A stretch of DNA of 64,000 nt from CAWIUB01 sp963839995 (GTDB lineage: Bacteria; Actinomycetota; Actinomycetes; Mycobacteriales; Jatrophihabitantaceae), in NCBI GenBank assembly GCA_963839995.1, contig CAWIXH010000013.1, positions 209,518 through 273,517 on the forward strand, written 5' to 3'. Position 1 is the stretch's first letter, and each line of letters opens with the position of its first letter. The notes beneath the pieces are model-generated. The model was not told where the DNA came from. It did not search any database and saw nothing but the letters and a program-made list of their open reading frames with translations. A program made the position numbers and the translations under genes. Below, one piece after another: positions 46,076 through 54,908 of the stretch.

Positions 46076-46576
46076 CCGGCGCCTTCCGCGACCCAACGCG
46101 GCCGCCAGCCGCCCCCCTGCCCAACCGGCGCGCTCGCGCCGAAGGGCGCGGCTGGCATCGACGCTGCCGCCGACGGAGACGGAAACCTCCCCCGGCGACC
46201 GTCGGCTATCCCCCAACCGCGTCACAAACCCCCGACATCGGCGACAAGCCACGGCGCTCAACTGCACGTACGGAACGACACCCGACGGCTCGCCCGAGAC
46301 CCGAAGCAACCCCGCGCACGAATCGGAGTTCCGGCGGCGTCTCCCGACGCGGCATTCTGCACCGACTTCGGCCTGTCCATGTCGAATGAACATGCTGTCA
46401 GGCGGATCTCCATGCACTGTCGCAACGCACGCCATTCGGCAAATCCGGTTGTTCGGCCTGCTCCTCCGGTTGGTTCGCGCGGGCGAGTGTCGCGTCGGTC
46501 ACGACCCGACAGCGCACGGCTGCCTGGTCGCCCTCAGGGCCCTCGACTCTCGCGAGCGTCTAACTTCCGAAAAGGA
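46076..46576. other. Intergenic stretch
   Basis: I see no supported gene. Both strands are open in places because of the high GC content, but no frame shows family resemblance. Confidence 0.4.
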
Positions 46577-47905
46577 TCATTTTCGCGAGTTAGCCAAACA
46601 ATGTCGTTCGGTGGGGGGCGCCGCGTGTCGAGCGTGCACCCGATGCCAGTCAATGACCGTCGCAACGGTTGCTCCTAGCGCGAGCCAGGCCACACCGAAG
46701 CTCCAGCCGCCGAGGACGTCGGTCGGCCAGTGCACTGCGAGATAGACCCGCGAAACCCCGACGGCGATGGCCACAGCGACGGCGCCGGTCGCCGCCCAGG
46801 GCCGGGTTCGCGGGGCCAAGGCGATGGCCAGGGCGACGAGGAGTCCGTAGCCGACGGTCGCGGTGGTGGTGTGCCCGGACGGGAAGGCGTAGCCCCCGGC
46901 GTGGACGAGCTGCAGGTGCTCAGGAGGCCGGGGGCGGCCGACCGCGTGGTTGATCGCGAGGCGCACCAGTTGGCCCGTGCCCAGCCACGCCAGCGCCAGG
47001 ACGAGCGGTTGCCACCGCCGGGTCCGCCGCCAGATCTCAACCCCGAGCACGGTCAGCATGACGAACAGGACGACGTCAGTCCCCAGGACGGTGATGAGCT
47101 TGGCCAGTATGGTGAGCGCGCTGCTGCGGTGGCCGAGCACGTCGGCCTGCAGACGCGGGTCGCTCAGCGCGATGCCGTCGTGGTCGACGACATCTTGGGT
47201 GATCCCGGCGAACAGCCACGTGGCCGCCCCCAGCACCGCGAGGGCGACGACGAGTCGCCTGTTGAGCCGATAGACCCGGGAGAAGCGCCGTCGCGACCAC
47301 GCTCGGAATCGGGACGAGCGTCGTGCAGCGTGGTAGGCGAGGACGACGACGACCATGGCCAGGATGCCGAAGGAGATCAGGCTGAGGCGGTGCTCGGCGG
47401 CACGATAGCTGCCGCCCACGATGTAGCCGGTCAGGGCCGTTACGGTCACCCAGGCGATGGCCCCGAGCACGTTGAACACCAGGAAGGTGGGATAGCGGAG
47501 CCGGCTGGTGCCGGCCAGTCCCGGGACCAGGGCCCGGAGGGCGGCGGTGAACCGGCCGATGAACACGGCTCGACCGCCCTTGGCGCGCAACAGCTCGCGT
47601 CCGCGGGCGACGTGCTGGGGCTTGACCAAACGCTTGGGCAGCTTGGCCAGGAAGCGATCGCCGAAGTGCCGACCGACCTCGTAGCCGATGGTGTCGCCGG
47701 TGATCGCTCCTGCCGAACCGACGACGATCACGGACCACAGCGGAAGCTTGTGCTGGTTGGCGAGCACGCCACCGAGCAGGATGATCAGCTCGCCGGGAAA
47801 GAACAGCCCGACGAAGATCGACGCTTCGGCGGCCGGCAGGGCGAAGATCAGGACGAGTGCGAGGCCGGGAGGAACGCCGAGCAGCCTGTCGGCAAGGTGG
47901 CTCAT
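46577..47905 (-). CDS. DedA-PAP2 fusion membrane protein
   Basis: The protein has 442 residues. The N-terminal DedA (SNARE-associated/VTT) domain, about 10-200, has SIFVGLFFPGELIILLGGVL, GDTIGYEVGRHFGDRF and RAVFIGRFTAALRALVPGLAG, the F/Y-x-G-R motif region of lipid-carrier flippases. The C-terminal PAP2 domain, about 220-430, has GRPRPPEHL, FPSGHTTTATVGYG and SRVYLAVHWPTDVLGG, all three motifs. The fusion couples flipping of a lipid carrier to its dephosphorylation, as proposed for undecaprenyl phosphate recycling (inference). It has no strong Shine-Dalgarno sequence. Confidence 0.9.
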   Translation of the reverse strand: MSHLADRLLGVPPGLALVLIFALPAAEASIFVGLFFPGELIILLGGVLANQHKLPLWSVIVVGSAGAITGDTIGYEVGRHFGDRFLAKLPKRLVKPQHVARGRELLRAKGGRAVFIGRFTAALRALVPGLAGTSRLRYPTFLVFNVLGAIAWVTVTALTGYIVGGSYRAAEHRLSLISFGILAMVVVVLAYHAARRSSRFRAWSRRRFSRVYRLNRRLVVALAVLGAATWLFAGITQDVVDHDGIALSDPRLQADVLGHRSSALTILAKLITVLGTDVVLFVMLTVLGVEIWRRTRRWQPLVLALAWLGTGQLVRLAINHAVGRPRPPEHLQLVHAGGYAFPSGHTTTATVGYGLLVALAIALAPRTRPWAATGAVAVAIAVGVSRVYLAVHWPTDVLGGWSFGVAWLALGATVATVIDWHRVHARHAAPPTERHCLANSRK

Positions 47906-47987
47906 GGCGCCGTGTCAGCCACGTACCGGCGCGCGGTGTGGAACGCGCCGGTGAGCGGCGGGCGCCTGACATGGCGGTGGCGTCCCG

Positions 47988-48653
47988 TCAGCTGATCGGC
48001 GCCGGGTCAGGGGTCGGCGGCGCGCCGGTGCTCGCGGGAACAGCGGCCAGCAGTGGACGGAGCCGTGTGCCGGCGAGCCGGGCGACGAGCCGGGTGAGGA
48101 GTGGGACGAGGAGGAAGTAGCCGATCACGGCGACCGTGGCGCCGAGGACGAGGCCGACCAGCACATCACGCGGCCAGTGTGCGCCCACGTAGACGCGGGA
48201 GAAGGCCATGAGCAGTGCGGCGAGGGTGGCGAGCAGTCCGAGACGCCACGAGAGCAGCAGCAGTCCGGCCGCGACCGCGCCGGCCATGGTGGCGTGGTCG
48301 GAGGGGAAGGAGAAATCCGCCGAGCGCCCGACCAGCAGGAGCGTGTGTGGCTGGACCACGTACGGCCGTTGCTCGCGCACGGTGTCGACGAGCGGCTGGT
48401 TCACGCCGACCGCGATGACCGCGGCGAGCGCCGCCCAGAGGGCGATCGCCATCCGCCGCGGGTCGGCGCCGCGCCGGGCGAGCCACCAGCCGGCGATGAG
48501 CAGCCCGGCGAACAGCACCGCTCCGGTACCGGCGTACCAGGTCATGAGCCCGTGAAGCCAGGGTGTGCCGCGGGCCCAGTCGTTGACCACCTGGAAGTCG
48601 TGCTGGTCGTTCAGTGGACTGGTGGACTCGGCCAGTGCGGCAGTGATGATCAT
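47988..48653 (-). CDS. PAP2-family membrane phosphatase
   Basis: The protein has 221 residues. The motifs are VREQRPYVV (motif 1 with a non-classical spacing), FSFPSDHATMAGAVAAG (PSDH variant of motif 2) and SRVYVGAHWPRDVLVG (motif 3). PSDH in place of PSGH is typical of undecaprenyl-pyrophosphate phosphatases of the BcrC type. ATG 48653 has GGAGGGCC upstream. It lies 82 nt upstream of the DedA-PAP2 gene on the same strand, so both probably belong to one transcript for lipid-carrier recycling. Confidence 0.87.
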   Translation of the reverse strand: MIITAALAESTSPLNDQHDFQVVNDWARGTPWLHGLMTWYAGTGAVLFAGLLIAGWWLARRGADPRRMAIALWAALAAVIAVGVNQPLVDTVREQRPYVVQPHTLLLVGRSADFSFPSDHATMAGAVAAGLLLLSWRLGLLATLAALLMAFSRVYVGAHWPRDVLVGLVLGATVAVIGYFLLVPLLTRLVARLAGTRLRPLLAAVPASTGAPPTPDPAPIS

Positions 48654-48654
48654 G

Positions 48655-48850
48655 TGGAGGCCCTCCGGAACCGGCGGTCGCGCAGCAGCTCGATGGCTAC
48701 CGGGACGAGCGAGACGCTGACGTTGATGGCAACGACCGGCAGCCGGGAGTCGTCGACGGTGGGCAGCCCCCGCTGTGCCGGACGACGCCAGCACTGATCG
48801 CCCGTCGAGCTTGTAGACCGCGACGTGATCGCGTATGCCATCGAGCGGCG
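48655..48850 (-). pseudogene. Unrecognised C-terminal remnant
   Basis: The minus strand gives IRDHVAVYKLDGRSVLASSG in one frame and LPVVAINVSVSLVPVAIELL followed by a basic tail in another, directly before the PAP2 gene. They look like two pieces of one decayed membrane-associated protein. I cannot name the family. Confidence 0.3.
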
Positions 48851-48889
48851 CTCCGTGAGGGTGTTGTGCCGGCCGGTTCGGCGACGGCG

Positions 48890-48946
48890 TACTACAGTGC
48901 TCGTAGTAGCCGCGCCCGGATCGATGCTACTACAACTCTCGTAGTA
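48890..48946 (+). promoter_or_regulatory. Paired BlaI/MecI-type operators
   Basis: Two copies of TACTAC-N7-GTAGTA lie at 48890-48908 and 48928-48946, 38 bp apart centre to centre. TACTAC/GTAGTA half-sites are those of BlaI/MecI-family repressors. They lie 51 nt upstream of the BlaI-like gene and probably mediate its autorepression together with the M56 gene. Confidence 0.85.
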
Positions 48947-48996
48947 GGTCGGCGGACCCGGGCGGGCACGGCCGCCAGACCACGAACGGAGCGATC

Positions 48997-49365
48997 ATGG
49001 CGCGGCGTCCCTCGGGTGGACTCGAGCAGGAGGTGCTCGCAGTGCTCGCCGCAGCCCAGGATGCGCTGACACCCGCGGATGTGCAGGCGGAGGTGGGCGA
49101 CGAGCTTGCCTACACCACGGTCATGACGGCCCTCGCACGTCTGCACGAGAAGGGCATCGTGTCCCGGGAGCGACGAGGTCGTGCCTACGCCTACCGGTGG
49201 ACCACTGACCGGGCGACCGTGACCGCGCGGCAGATGCGGCGTCTGCTCGACCGCGATGCAAACCGGAGCGCTGTGCTCACGCGGTTCGTCGCCGAGCTCG
49301 GGCCGGACGATGGGCGGATGCTCGCAGAGCTGCTTGAATCGGCGCCGGAGGGGGACGAGCCGTGA
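48997..49365 (+). CDS. BlaI/MecI/CopY-family transcriptional repressor
   Basis: The protein has 122 residues. The winged helix (about 5-75) reads LEQEVLAVLAAAQDALTPAD, then ELAYTTVMTALARLHEKGIV and the wing RRGRAYAYRW. The C-terminal dimerisation part contains LLDRDANRSAVLTRFVAELG. ATG 48997 has GGAG upstream. The two operators upstream and the M56 peptidase immediately downstream (GTGA overlap) make a classical repressor-protease pair. The inducing signal is unknown. Confidence 0.92.
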   Translation: MARRPSGGLEQEVLAVLAAAQDALTPADVQAEVGDELAYTTVMTALARLHEKGIVSRERRGRAYAYRWTTDRATVTARQMRRLLDRDANRSAVLTRFVAELGPDDGRMLAELLESAPEGDEP

Positions 49366-50306
49366 CGCTGGCATTGGGCCTCGCCGCTCCGATGCTCGCG
49401 TCGCTGCTCCTGGCGGTGGGGAGCGGATGGCTGATCCGCGTGCTGCCGCCCGCGACAGGAGTTCGGCTGCTCGTCCTGTCCTCGCTCGTGACTGCCACGG
49501 CGACCGGATTCGTGCTCGCGGTGGTCGCGTTCAGTGCGGTGGCGCTTGATGCGGAGGTGGCCGCGCTCGGGCACTGGTCCGTGCGGGTGCTGCAGGCGAT
49601 CTCACCCATCCCATGGTGGGCCGGTCCGCTCGCCGGAACCCTGGTCCTGCCGCTCCTCGTCGCGGCACTCGCGCGGGCCGGGCGCGCGGGCAAGGAGCTG
49701 TGGGCGGCGGACATGGCGTGCCGCCACCTCGGGCCGGGTGTCGGAGGGCTGGTCGTCATCGACGACGACCAGCCGGACGCGTTCGCGTTGCAGGGCCTGC
49801 GCGGACGGACGGTGGTATCGACTGGCATGCTCGCCGCCCTGTCGGTCAGGGAGCGGCGGGTGTTGCTGGCGCATGAGTCGTCGCATCTCCGCAACCGGTA
49901 TCCACTCTTCGTGCTGCTCGCCGACCTGGCCGCCGCCGCAAACCCGTTGCTGCGGCCGACGGCAGCCGCGGTCCGGCTCGGCGTCGAGCGATGGGCGGAC
50001 GAGGACGCGGCGGCTGTGGTCGGCGACCGTCCCCTGGCCGCTCGCGCACTCGCCCGGGCTGCGCTGGCAACCCATGCCGACCCCGCATCGCCGCCGCGGT
50101 GGAACGTCGCACTCGCGATGGCGGCGGAGAGCATCAGCGCGCGGGCACGTGCGCTGCTCGCACCGCCACTACGCCAGCGACACGCACTCGCCGGAATGGT
50201 GCTGGCAGTGACACTGGTCGTGACGGCGAGCACGGCGGTCGTGGCCCGCGTCACCGAGGGCCACTTCGAGCAGGCCCAGTATCACGTGACCACGTCATCG
50301 CCGTGA
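49362..50306 (+). CDS. M56-family (BlaR1-like) membrane metallopeptidase
   Basis: The protein has 314 residues. It has N-terminal membrane helices (about 5-30 and 38-65), a third near 95, then the zinc site HESSH in LLAHESSHLRNRY with the distal Glu in VERWADEDAA, and a C-terminal helix (about 280-300). There is no extracytoplasmic penicillin-binding sensor domain, as in many actinobacterial M56 proteins. It should cleave the BlaI-like repressor encoded upstream and so relieve repression (inference from the pair). Confidence 0.9.
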   Translation: MTLALGLAAPMLASLLLAVGSGWLIRVLPPATGVRLLVLSSLVTATATGFVLAVVAFSAVALDAEVAALGHWSVRVLQAISPIPWWAGPLAGTLVLPLLVAALARAGRAGKELWAADMACRHLGPGVGGLVVIDDDQPDAFALQGLRGRTVVSTGMLAALSVRERRVLLAHESSHLRNRYPLFVLLADLAAAANPLLRPTAAAVRLGVERWADEDAAAVVGDRPLAARALARAALATHADPASPPRWNVALAMAAESISARARALLAPPLRQRHALAGMVLAVTLVVTASTAVVARVTEGHFEQAQYHVTTSSP

Positions 50307-50487
50307 GCGGCGAGCCACCAGCCTCCCCGCGGCTGGCTGACGCGCACCCTGCCGGCGCTGCCCCGTGAGCCTGGCGCAGCCATCGCCGGGGACTCTAACC
50401 GGCCAACTCACGAAAAGTCTGGCAGTTTCGTGATCAAGCTGTGCCGTATGAGCCCGATCCCCTTACGCGACACCGGATGCTGAGCTC

Positions 50488-50556
50488 GCGAGCGCAGATC
50501 GCCGGCCGCGCACCGACGTCACCGCCCACCGACGCGTACCAAATCGGCGCTCGCGG
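50488..50556 (+). repeat. Two-block intergenic repeat, copy I
   Basis: The left block, gagcgcagatcgcc, is weak (cag in place of cat, at 50495). The right block, aaatcggcgctcgcgg, is strong (aatcggcg at 50542). The spacing is 47 nt. Confidence 0.6.
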
Positions 50557-50776
50557 CGCCGCCTGCGGTCACCTGGAGTGATGCGGCCAGCAGGTTGGAT
50601 CATGCCGGCTCTACCTCGGGCGACCGGTCGTTCGGGGCGGGTCGCCGGCCGACACGACCCGGGCCAGCGCACATATGAAGGGTTCTTGCACGATGCGCAA
50701 GCCGCGGCCTATGTGCCCAGTATGGAGAGATCAGCTAATGATGGCGGGTTGCGCACGGCTCCGCGGTGCCGTCAGT

Positions 50777-51388
50777 TCAGGTCACAACGAGTTCGGCGTA
50801 CATGCCGTTGGCGCAGTGATTGGGCAGATTGCACAACAATTCGTAGTTGCCAGCGGCCAGGTCGAGCGTTGTCCAACCGATGCTGCCGGCCTGGATCCCA
50901 TCGCCCGCCCCGGCAGCACACGAGTTGGATGCCTCACCCAGGCTTCCGGCTTCATTGACCTTCCCGTCCGGGCCGGGGACGCGGTGACCCACGACCGCGC
51001 CGGTGGTCAGCGGAAGGATGACCAACTCGTGTGTGCGCCAGCCCATGTTGTACGCGACCAGGCTGACTTGTCCTGCGCGTACCCGCGTCGGCGCGATGCG
51101 CAACATCATGTGTGCGCCCAGCGGCGCTGTGCCGCCCATCATCCGGGTCATGCCCATGTCGCCGAGCAGGACGCGCACGGTGCTGCCGGGCAGGGAGGAC
51201 GGCGCGTCACAGGTCGGTCGGGAGAACTGATAGCCCGACGGGGCGCCGTTCATCATCGCGGCGACCGGGTCACCGCCCATCATGGCCGCGCCAGGCGATC
51301 GGCTGGTCGTGCCGCTGCACCCGGCCACCGCCACGACCAACGCTGCCGCGGCCAGGAGGAGCGAGCCGGGCCGGATAGCTCGAATCAC
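50777..51388 (-). CDS. Cupredoxin-like lipoprotein
   Basis: The protein has 203 residues. The signal peptide ends in the lipobox VVAVAGCSG. A Met-rich stretch (AAMMGGDPVAAMMNG) follows. The C-terminal cupredoxin fold has the blue-copper ligands His in WRTHELVILP and Cys, His and Met in LLCNLPNHCANGMYAEL. It is a surface-anchored copper-binding protein for electron transfer or copper storage. GTG 51388 is the start. The neighbouring broken cation-efflux gene suggests metal homeostasis once encoded here. Confidence 0.85.
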   Translation of the reverse strand: MIRAIRPGSLLLAAAALVVAVAGCSGTTSRSPGAAMMGGDPVAAMMNGAPSGYQFSRPTCDAPSSLPGSTVRVLLGDMGMTRMMGGTAPLGAHMMLRIAPTRVRAGQVSLVAYNMGWRTHELVILPLTTGAVVGHRVPGPDGKVNEAGSLGEASNSCAAGAGDGIQAGSIGWTTLDLAAGNYELLCNLPNHCANGMYAELVVT

Positions 51389-51479
51389 CTCGTGACTACA
51401 TCAAGAGCGTCTGGAGGCAGTTAGAGGCGTTGGTCCCGCGGCGGGTCGCCCGATCCAGCCGGTCCGGAGCTGGACGGTG

Positions 51480-51813
51480 GTGGACATCCCCGGTCGTAGG
51501 TCACGTCTCACCGCGCCGTGGTCGCCGCGCCAGGCTTCTCTGCCTCTTGGATCGCCGAGGCCGCGACGAGCAGCGCGATCACCGGGTCGATCCAGGTCCA
51601 GCCGAACGCGGCGGTGGCGCTGAGTCCGAGGAGCACTGCGCTGGCCTGCGCGGCGCACATCAGGTTCTGCGTCCCCTCGCCGGCGGTGGCATGCGAATCG
51701 AGTGCGGCGCCGAGGCGCTTCTTCGCGAGGCCGAGGGCCTGGGCAACCACGAATTCGATCGCGGCGTGACCGAGATGCTGCGCCAGGTCAACGGCGAGCA
51801 GTCCACCATCCAC
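51480..51813 (-). pseudogene. Cation-efflux (CDF-like) protein, C-terminal remnant
   Basis: The minus strand reads KKRLGAALDSHATAGEGTQN, LMCAAQASAVLLGLSATAAF and WTWIDPVIALLVAASAIQEA, the last two membrane helices of a small cation transporter. A frame change near 51545 would give the usual REAWRGD ending. The first four helices are missing. The upstream junction near 51813 joins unrelated sequence. Confidence 0.6.
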
Positions 51814-51888
51814 CCGTCGATCACCATCGACCCACTGAACTTCGCCCTAACCAGACGGGCACTGATCGCCGCACCTCGCGGCTGGTGA

Positions 51889-52408
51889 CCTGCGGCGGCC
51901 AGCTTGTTCGCACTTCAGACCGGCCTCGGGTTACCTCGGGTACCTGTCGGTTCGGGTCAGCTTTGGCATTGCCGGCTGGCCCAAGCTGCGCGGAGATGGG
52001 TGCGTTCGCCGCGAAGGTGATCACAAGACGTCAAGCCCTAGCCCGGCGACGTCTGTGACCATCTGCGCGCCGTTGCAGCGAAACGGACCTGGACGTTTCG
52101 CAGGCGCCGCCGTACCGGCTGCCACCAGACGATCCCACGCGCGACAGCAGCCGGCCTGAACCCAGCTGACCCGCCCGCGCATAACGCCGCTCATCTGCCC
52201 GTGCCACACACGCGGGCCGCCGCGCGCGATTCGGCGATCACCTGATCTTGCAGGCGTGAGGTCAGCGCTGCCGGCGTTCACCTCGAGTAGTCGGTCCAGT
52301 CAGGCGGCGGACTCGTCGATATGCGCGCCTGTGCCCTGGGGTTCGAGCGCACAGGCGGATCACTCGGTCACGACCGGGTCTGCCGATGGTCGGGGTCGTC
52401 GAGTCCGC
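51889..52408. other. Intergenic stretch
   Basis: No supported gene; contains copy J of the two-block repeat. Confidence 0.45.
52173..52243 (+). repeat. Two-block intergenic repeat, copy J
   Basis: The left block is cgcccgcgcataacg, with cat at 52180. The right block is cgattcggcgatca, with attcggcg at 52229. The spacing is 49 nt. Confidence 0.8.
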
Positions 52409-53564
52409 TCAGGCATCTCGAGTCGCCATCCGCCAGGCGCCGAGCGCTGTCCAGCCGATGATCCACGCGAGGATGACGCACGCCGCCGTCGTCGTCGACT
52501 CGGTGAGGCGATAGTCGTGACCACCGCCGCCGAAGGCGAGCGGGAGCTGGCCCGGTTCGAGATGGGCGGTCGCGACACCGACCACGGCGCGCTGCAGGTT
52601 CTCCAGGTGCGCGACCTTCACTCGGAGCACGATCGGTGTCAGCACGACCTCGAGGACGATCATCAAGATCACCCCGACGGTGCGCTGCCCAAGCAGCGAG
52701 CCGAGGCCGAGCCCGACGAGGAAGCCGATGGCGGCTTCTAGTTCGATCCACAGCCCAGTCTTGATCATCAGAGAGTCGGACGGGATGCGGAAGTGGTGCT
52801 TGTAGTCGGAGTAGTTCTGCTGCGCGACCTGCCGGGCCGCGACTTGCATCTGCGCGGCCGTCGCGACCGGGAGGTTGCCGCGCGCCGGCCCGACCTTCAC
52901 TATCGAGCCCGGTCCGGCAGGCCCGGCCTGGCCGCCGCACGGGACGTTGAGGTCGATGTTGTCGTAGGGGAAGTCGCAGAGCACCTCCTGCGCGTGATCG
53001 GCGGCCCAGTTCTCGAGGCTGGACTGCGACAGGCCGCTCGGAACCGTCATCCCGTTGAAGCCGAGCGCGCTCGGCGCAGCGAAGACGCACACGGCGCAGA
53101 CGACGCCGAACCCGAACGCGACCAGTGGCCCGATGATCGCCAGCCCTGCCGGGATGCGTGCCAGGTAGAGCGCCACCCGCGACCGCCCGGTGACGACGAG
53201 GTGCCGGAACATCCCCTCGGTCAGGTCGACCGACCCCGCGGTGCAACCCAGCGCGGCCGCGACGATGAACCCGAACGTGTAGAGCACGCCAGCGGTCAGT
53301 GCAGTGTAGATGTCATACCCACCGGCCGGTCCGTACGTCTTCGGTGCCACCGCGTGCAAGATCAATCGCACGCCGAGGAACACGGTCGGGATGCCGACGG
53401 TAACCGAGCAACAGCGTGATCATCAGGCCGCGCCGCTTGCGGAGCTCCAGGAACCGCGTGGCGATCAGGGCAGGTGTCGGGATCGGGGAGCCGCGCCGGT
53501 CCGCCGGCGTTGCCATCGCCGGTGGTTGCGGTGTCGGCGCTTCCACGCTGGGGATGCCGGTCAT
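52409..53564 (-). pseudogene. ABC transporter permease, one extra base
   Basis: ATG 53564 overlaps the ATPase stop (ATGA). The N-terminus ALIATRFLELRKRRGLMITLL runs to a frame change near 53405. Deleting one base in cggtt gives LLVTVGIPTVFLGVRL and the rest continues as a multi-helix permease (TAGVLYTFGFIVAAALGC, DLTEGMFRHLVVTGRSR, then three late helices). The 1,156 nt minus one base is 1,155 nt (384 residues). It is the membrane partner of the ATPase upstream, similar to ABC-2 permeases of bacteriocin- or lantibiotic-type exporters. The break is recent or a consensus error. Confidence 0.78.
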
Positions 53565-54565
53565 TGCGCCTGACCCAATCGGCTGGTGACCTGCAGGAAC
53601 CACGACTCGAGTGAAGTGTTGACGGGCTGGAGTCGGTAGACGGAGATCCCGCCGCTGACCAGCGCGCGCGCGATCGTCGCGATGACATCTCGCGACGTGT
53701 CGGCAGGCAGGCTGATAGCCAAACCACCGCCATCGATGGTGACGGTCACGGGCAAGTTCGCAGCGTCGACGAGGGCGCTCGCCCGGTCGGGATCGGAGCA
53801 CTCGACCTGCAGCGTGACGGCCGTCCCGGCCAGAAGCTCGGTGATCGGCCCCTGCCGGATCACGTTGCCGCGGTCCACGATCGCGACCGCGTCGCAGGTG
53901 CGCTCGACCTCGTCCAGCAGGTGCGAGGACAACACGACCGTGCGTCCCTCGGCGACCAGCGAGCGGATCATGTCGCGCATCTCCTGCATGCCGGCGGGAT
54001 CGAGGCCGTTCATCGGCTCATCCAAGATCAACAACTGCGGGTCGCCGATGAGGCACGCTGCGACACCCAGCCGCTGCCGCATGCCCATCGAGTACCTCGA
54101 CACCCGGTCCTCGGCCCGGTGCAGGATCCCCGCGCGCTCCAAGGACGCGTCGATGCGGCCACGAGCCTCCGGTTCTCGTGCCGCCGCGAGCACCTGCAGA
54201 TTCTCCCGGCCGGTCAGATGCCCGTGGAAGCGCGGCTCGTCGACGATGGCCGCCACCCGAGCCAGCGCCAGATCGCGATGCGCGGGAACGGCGTAGCCGA
54301 GCAGCGACATCGACCCCGCGTCCGCGTGCGTGAGCCCGAGCAACACGCGGATCAACGTCGTCTTACCCGCCCCGTTCGGGCCGAGATAACCGAACGCACA
54401 GCCGCGTGGGATACGCAGGTCCACGTTGTTGACCGCGACGTTGTCGCCAAACCGCTTCGTCAACCCGCGCGCCTCGACCGCCCACCGACCGTCGGAGGCC
54501 ACCACCGCCGCCGTCACGAGCACCGAGCCGGTGCGCGTACCGCCATCCTCCACTCCCCACCGCAC
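53561..54565 (-). CDS. ABC transporter ATP-binding protein (BcrA-like)
   Basis: The protein is up to 334 residues. Walker A is GPNGAGKTT, the signature is YSMGMRQRLGVAACL, Walker B is LLILDEPMNGLDP, and the switch is VLSSHLLDEVERTCD. MGMRQR in place of SGGQ is typical of ATPases for antibiotic-export and resistance permeases of the BcrA/NatA type. The start is uncertain: GTG 54565 gives the longest form, while GTG 54523 is equally possible. It is directly followed by the permease with overlap. Confidence 0.88.
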   Translation of the reverse strand: MRWGVEDGGTRTGSVLVTAAVVASDGRWAVEARGLTKRFGDNVAVNNVDLRIPRGCAFGYLGPNGAGKTTLIRVLLGLTHADAGSMSLLGYAVPAHRDLALARVAAIVDEPRFHGHLTGRENLQVLAAAREPEARGRIDASLERAGILHRAEDRVSRYSMGMRQRLGVAACLIGDPQLLILDEPMNGLDPAGMQEMRDMIRSLVAEGRTVVLSSHLLDEVERTCDAVAIVDRGNVIRQGPITELLAGTAVTLQVECSDPDRASALVDAANLPVTVTIDGGGLAISLPADTSRDVIATIARALVSGGISVYRLQPVNTSLESWFLQVTSRLGQAQ

Positions 54566-54687
54566 CCCCGCCGTGCCTGATCGTGCACCCGTTCGTTCAG
54601 ATCGACATCAGGTACAACCCTGACACGACCCGGAATCGTCACCCGCGCACTCGGCGCGCTCTCAGCGACCCGCTCGAAGATTCGGTC

Positions 54688-54757
54688 CACCGCCCATAAC
54701 GACAACACCGGGCCAGCCGGACTCTCACCTACAGCGCGCGCGAATCGGCGCTCGCGG
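54688..54757 (+). repeat. Two-block intergenic repeat, copy K
   Basis: The left block is tccaccgcccataacg, with cat at 54695. The right block is gcgaatcggcgctcgcgg, with aatcggcg at 54743. The spacing is 48 nt. Confidence 0.8.
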
Positions 54758-54908
54758 TGATCCGCGCGATGACCGAGCGTGATGACGTCGACCGTGGACG
54801 TGACGCTGATTCTAGGGTTGATCACATTTCGTAGGTGATTGGGCGGGCGCACCTGGCCGTAGCGGGTCGATGCCGAGCGGGCATGCGCTGGGCTCGGCTG
54901 AGACCGGA

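Noticed and set aside
50660..50720. gcgcacatatg as a repeat left block
   Set aside because: No right block follows at any of the observed spacings.
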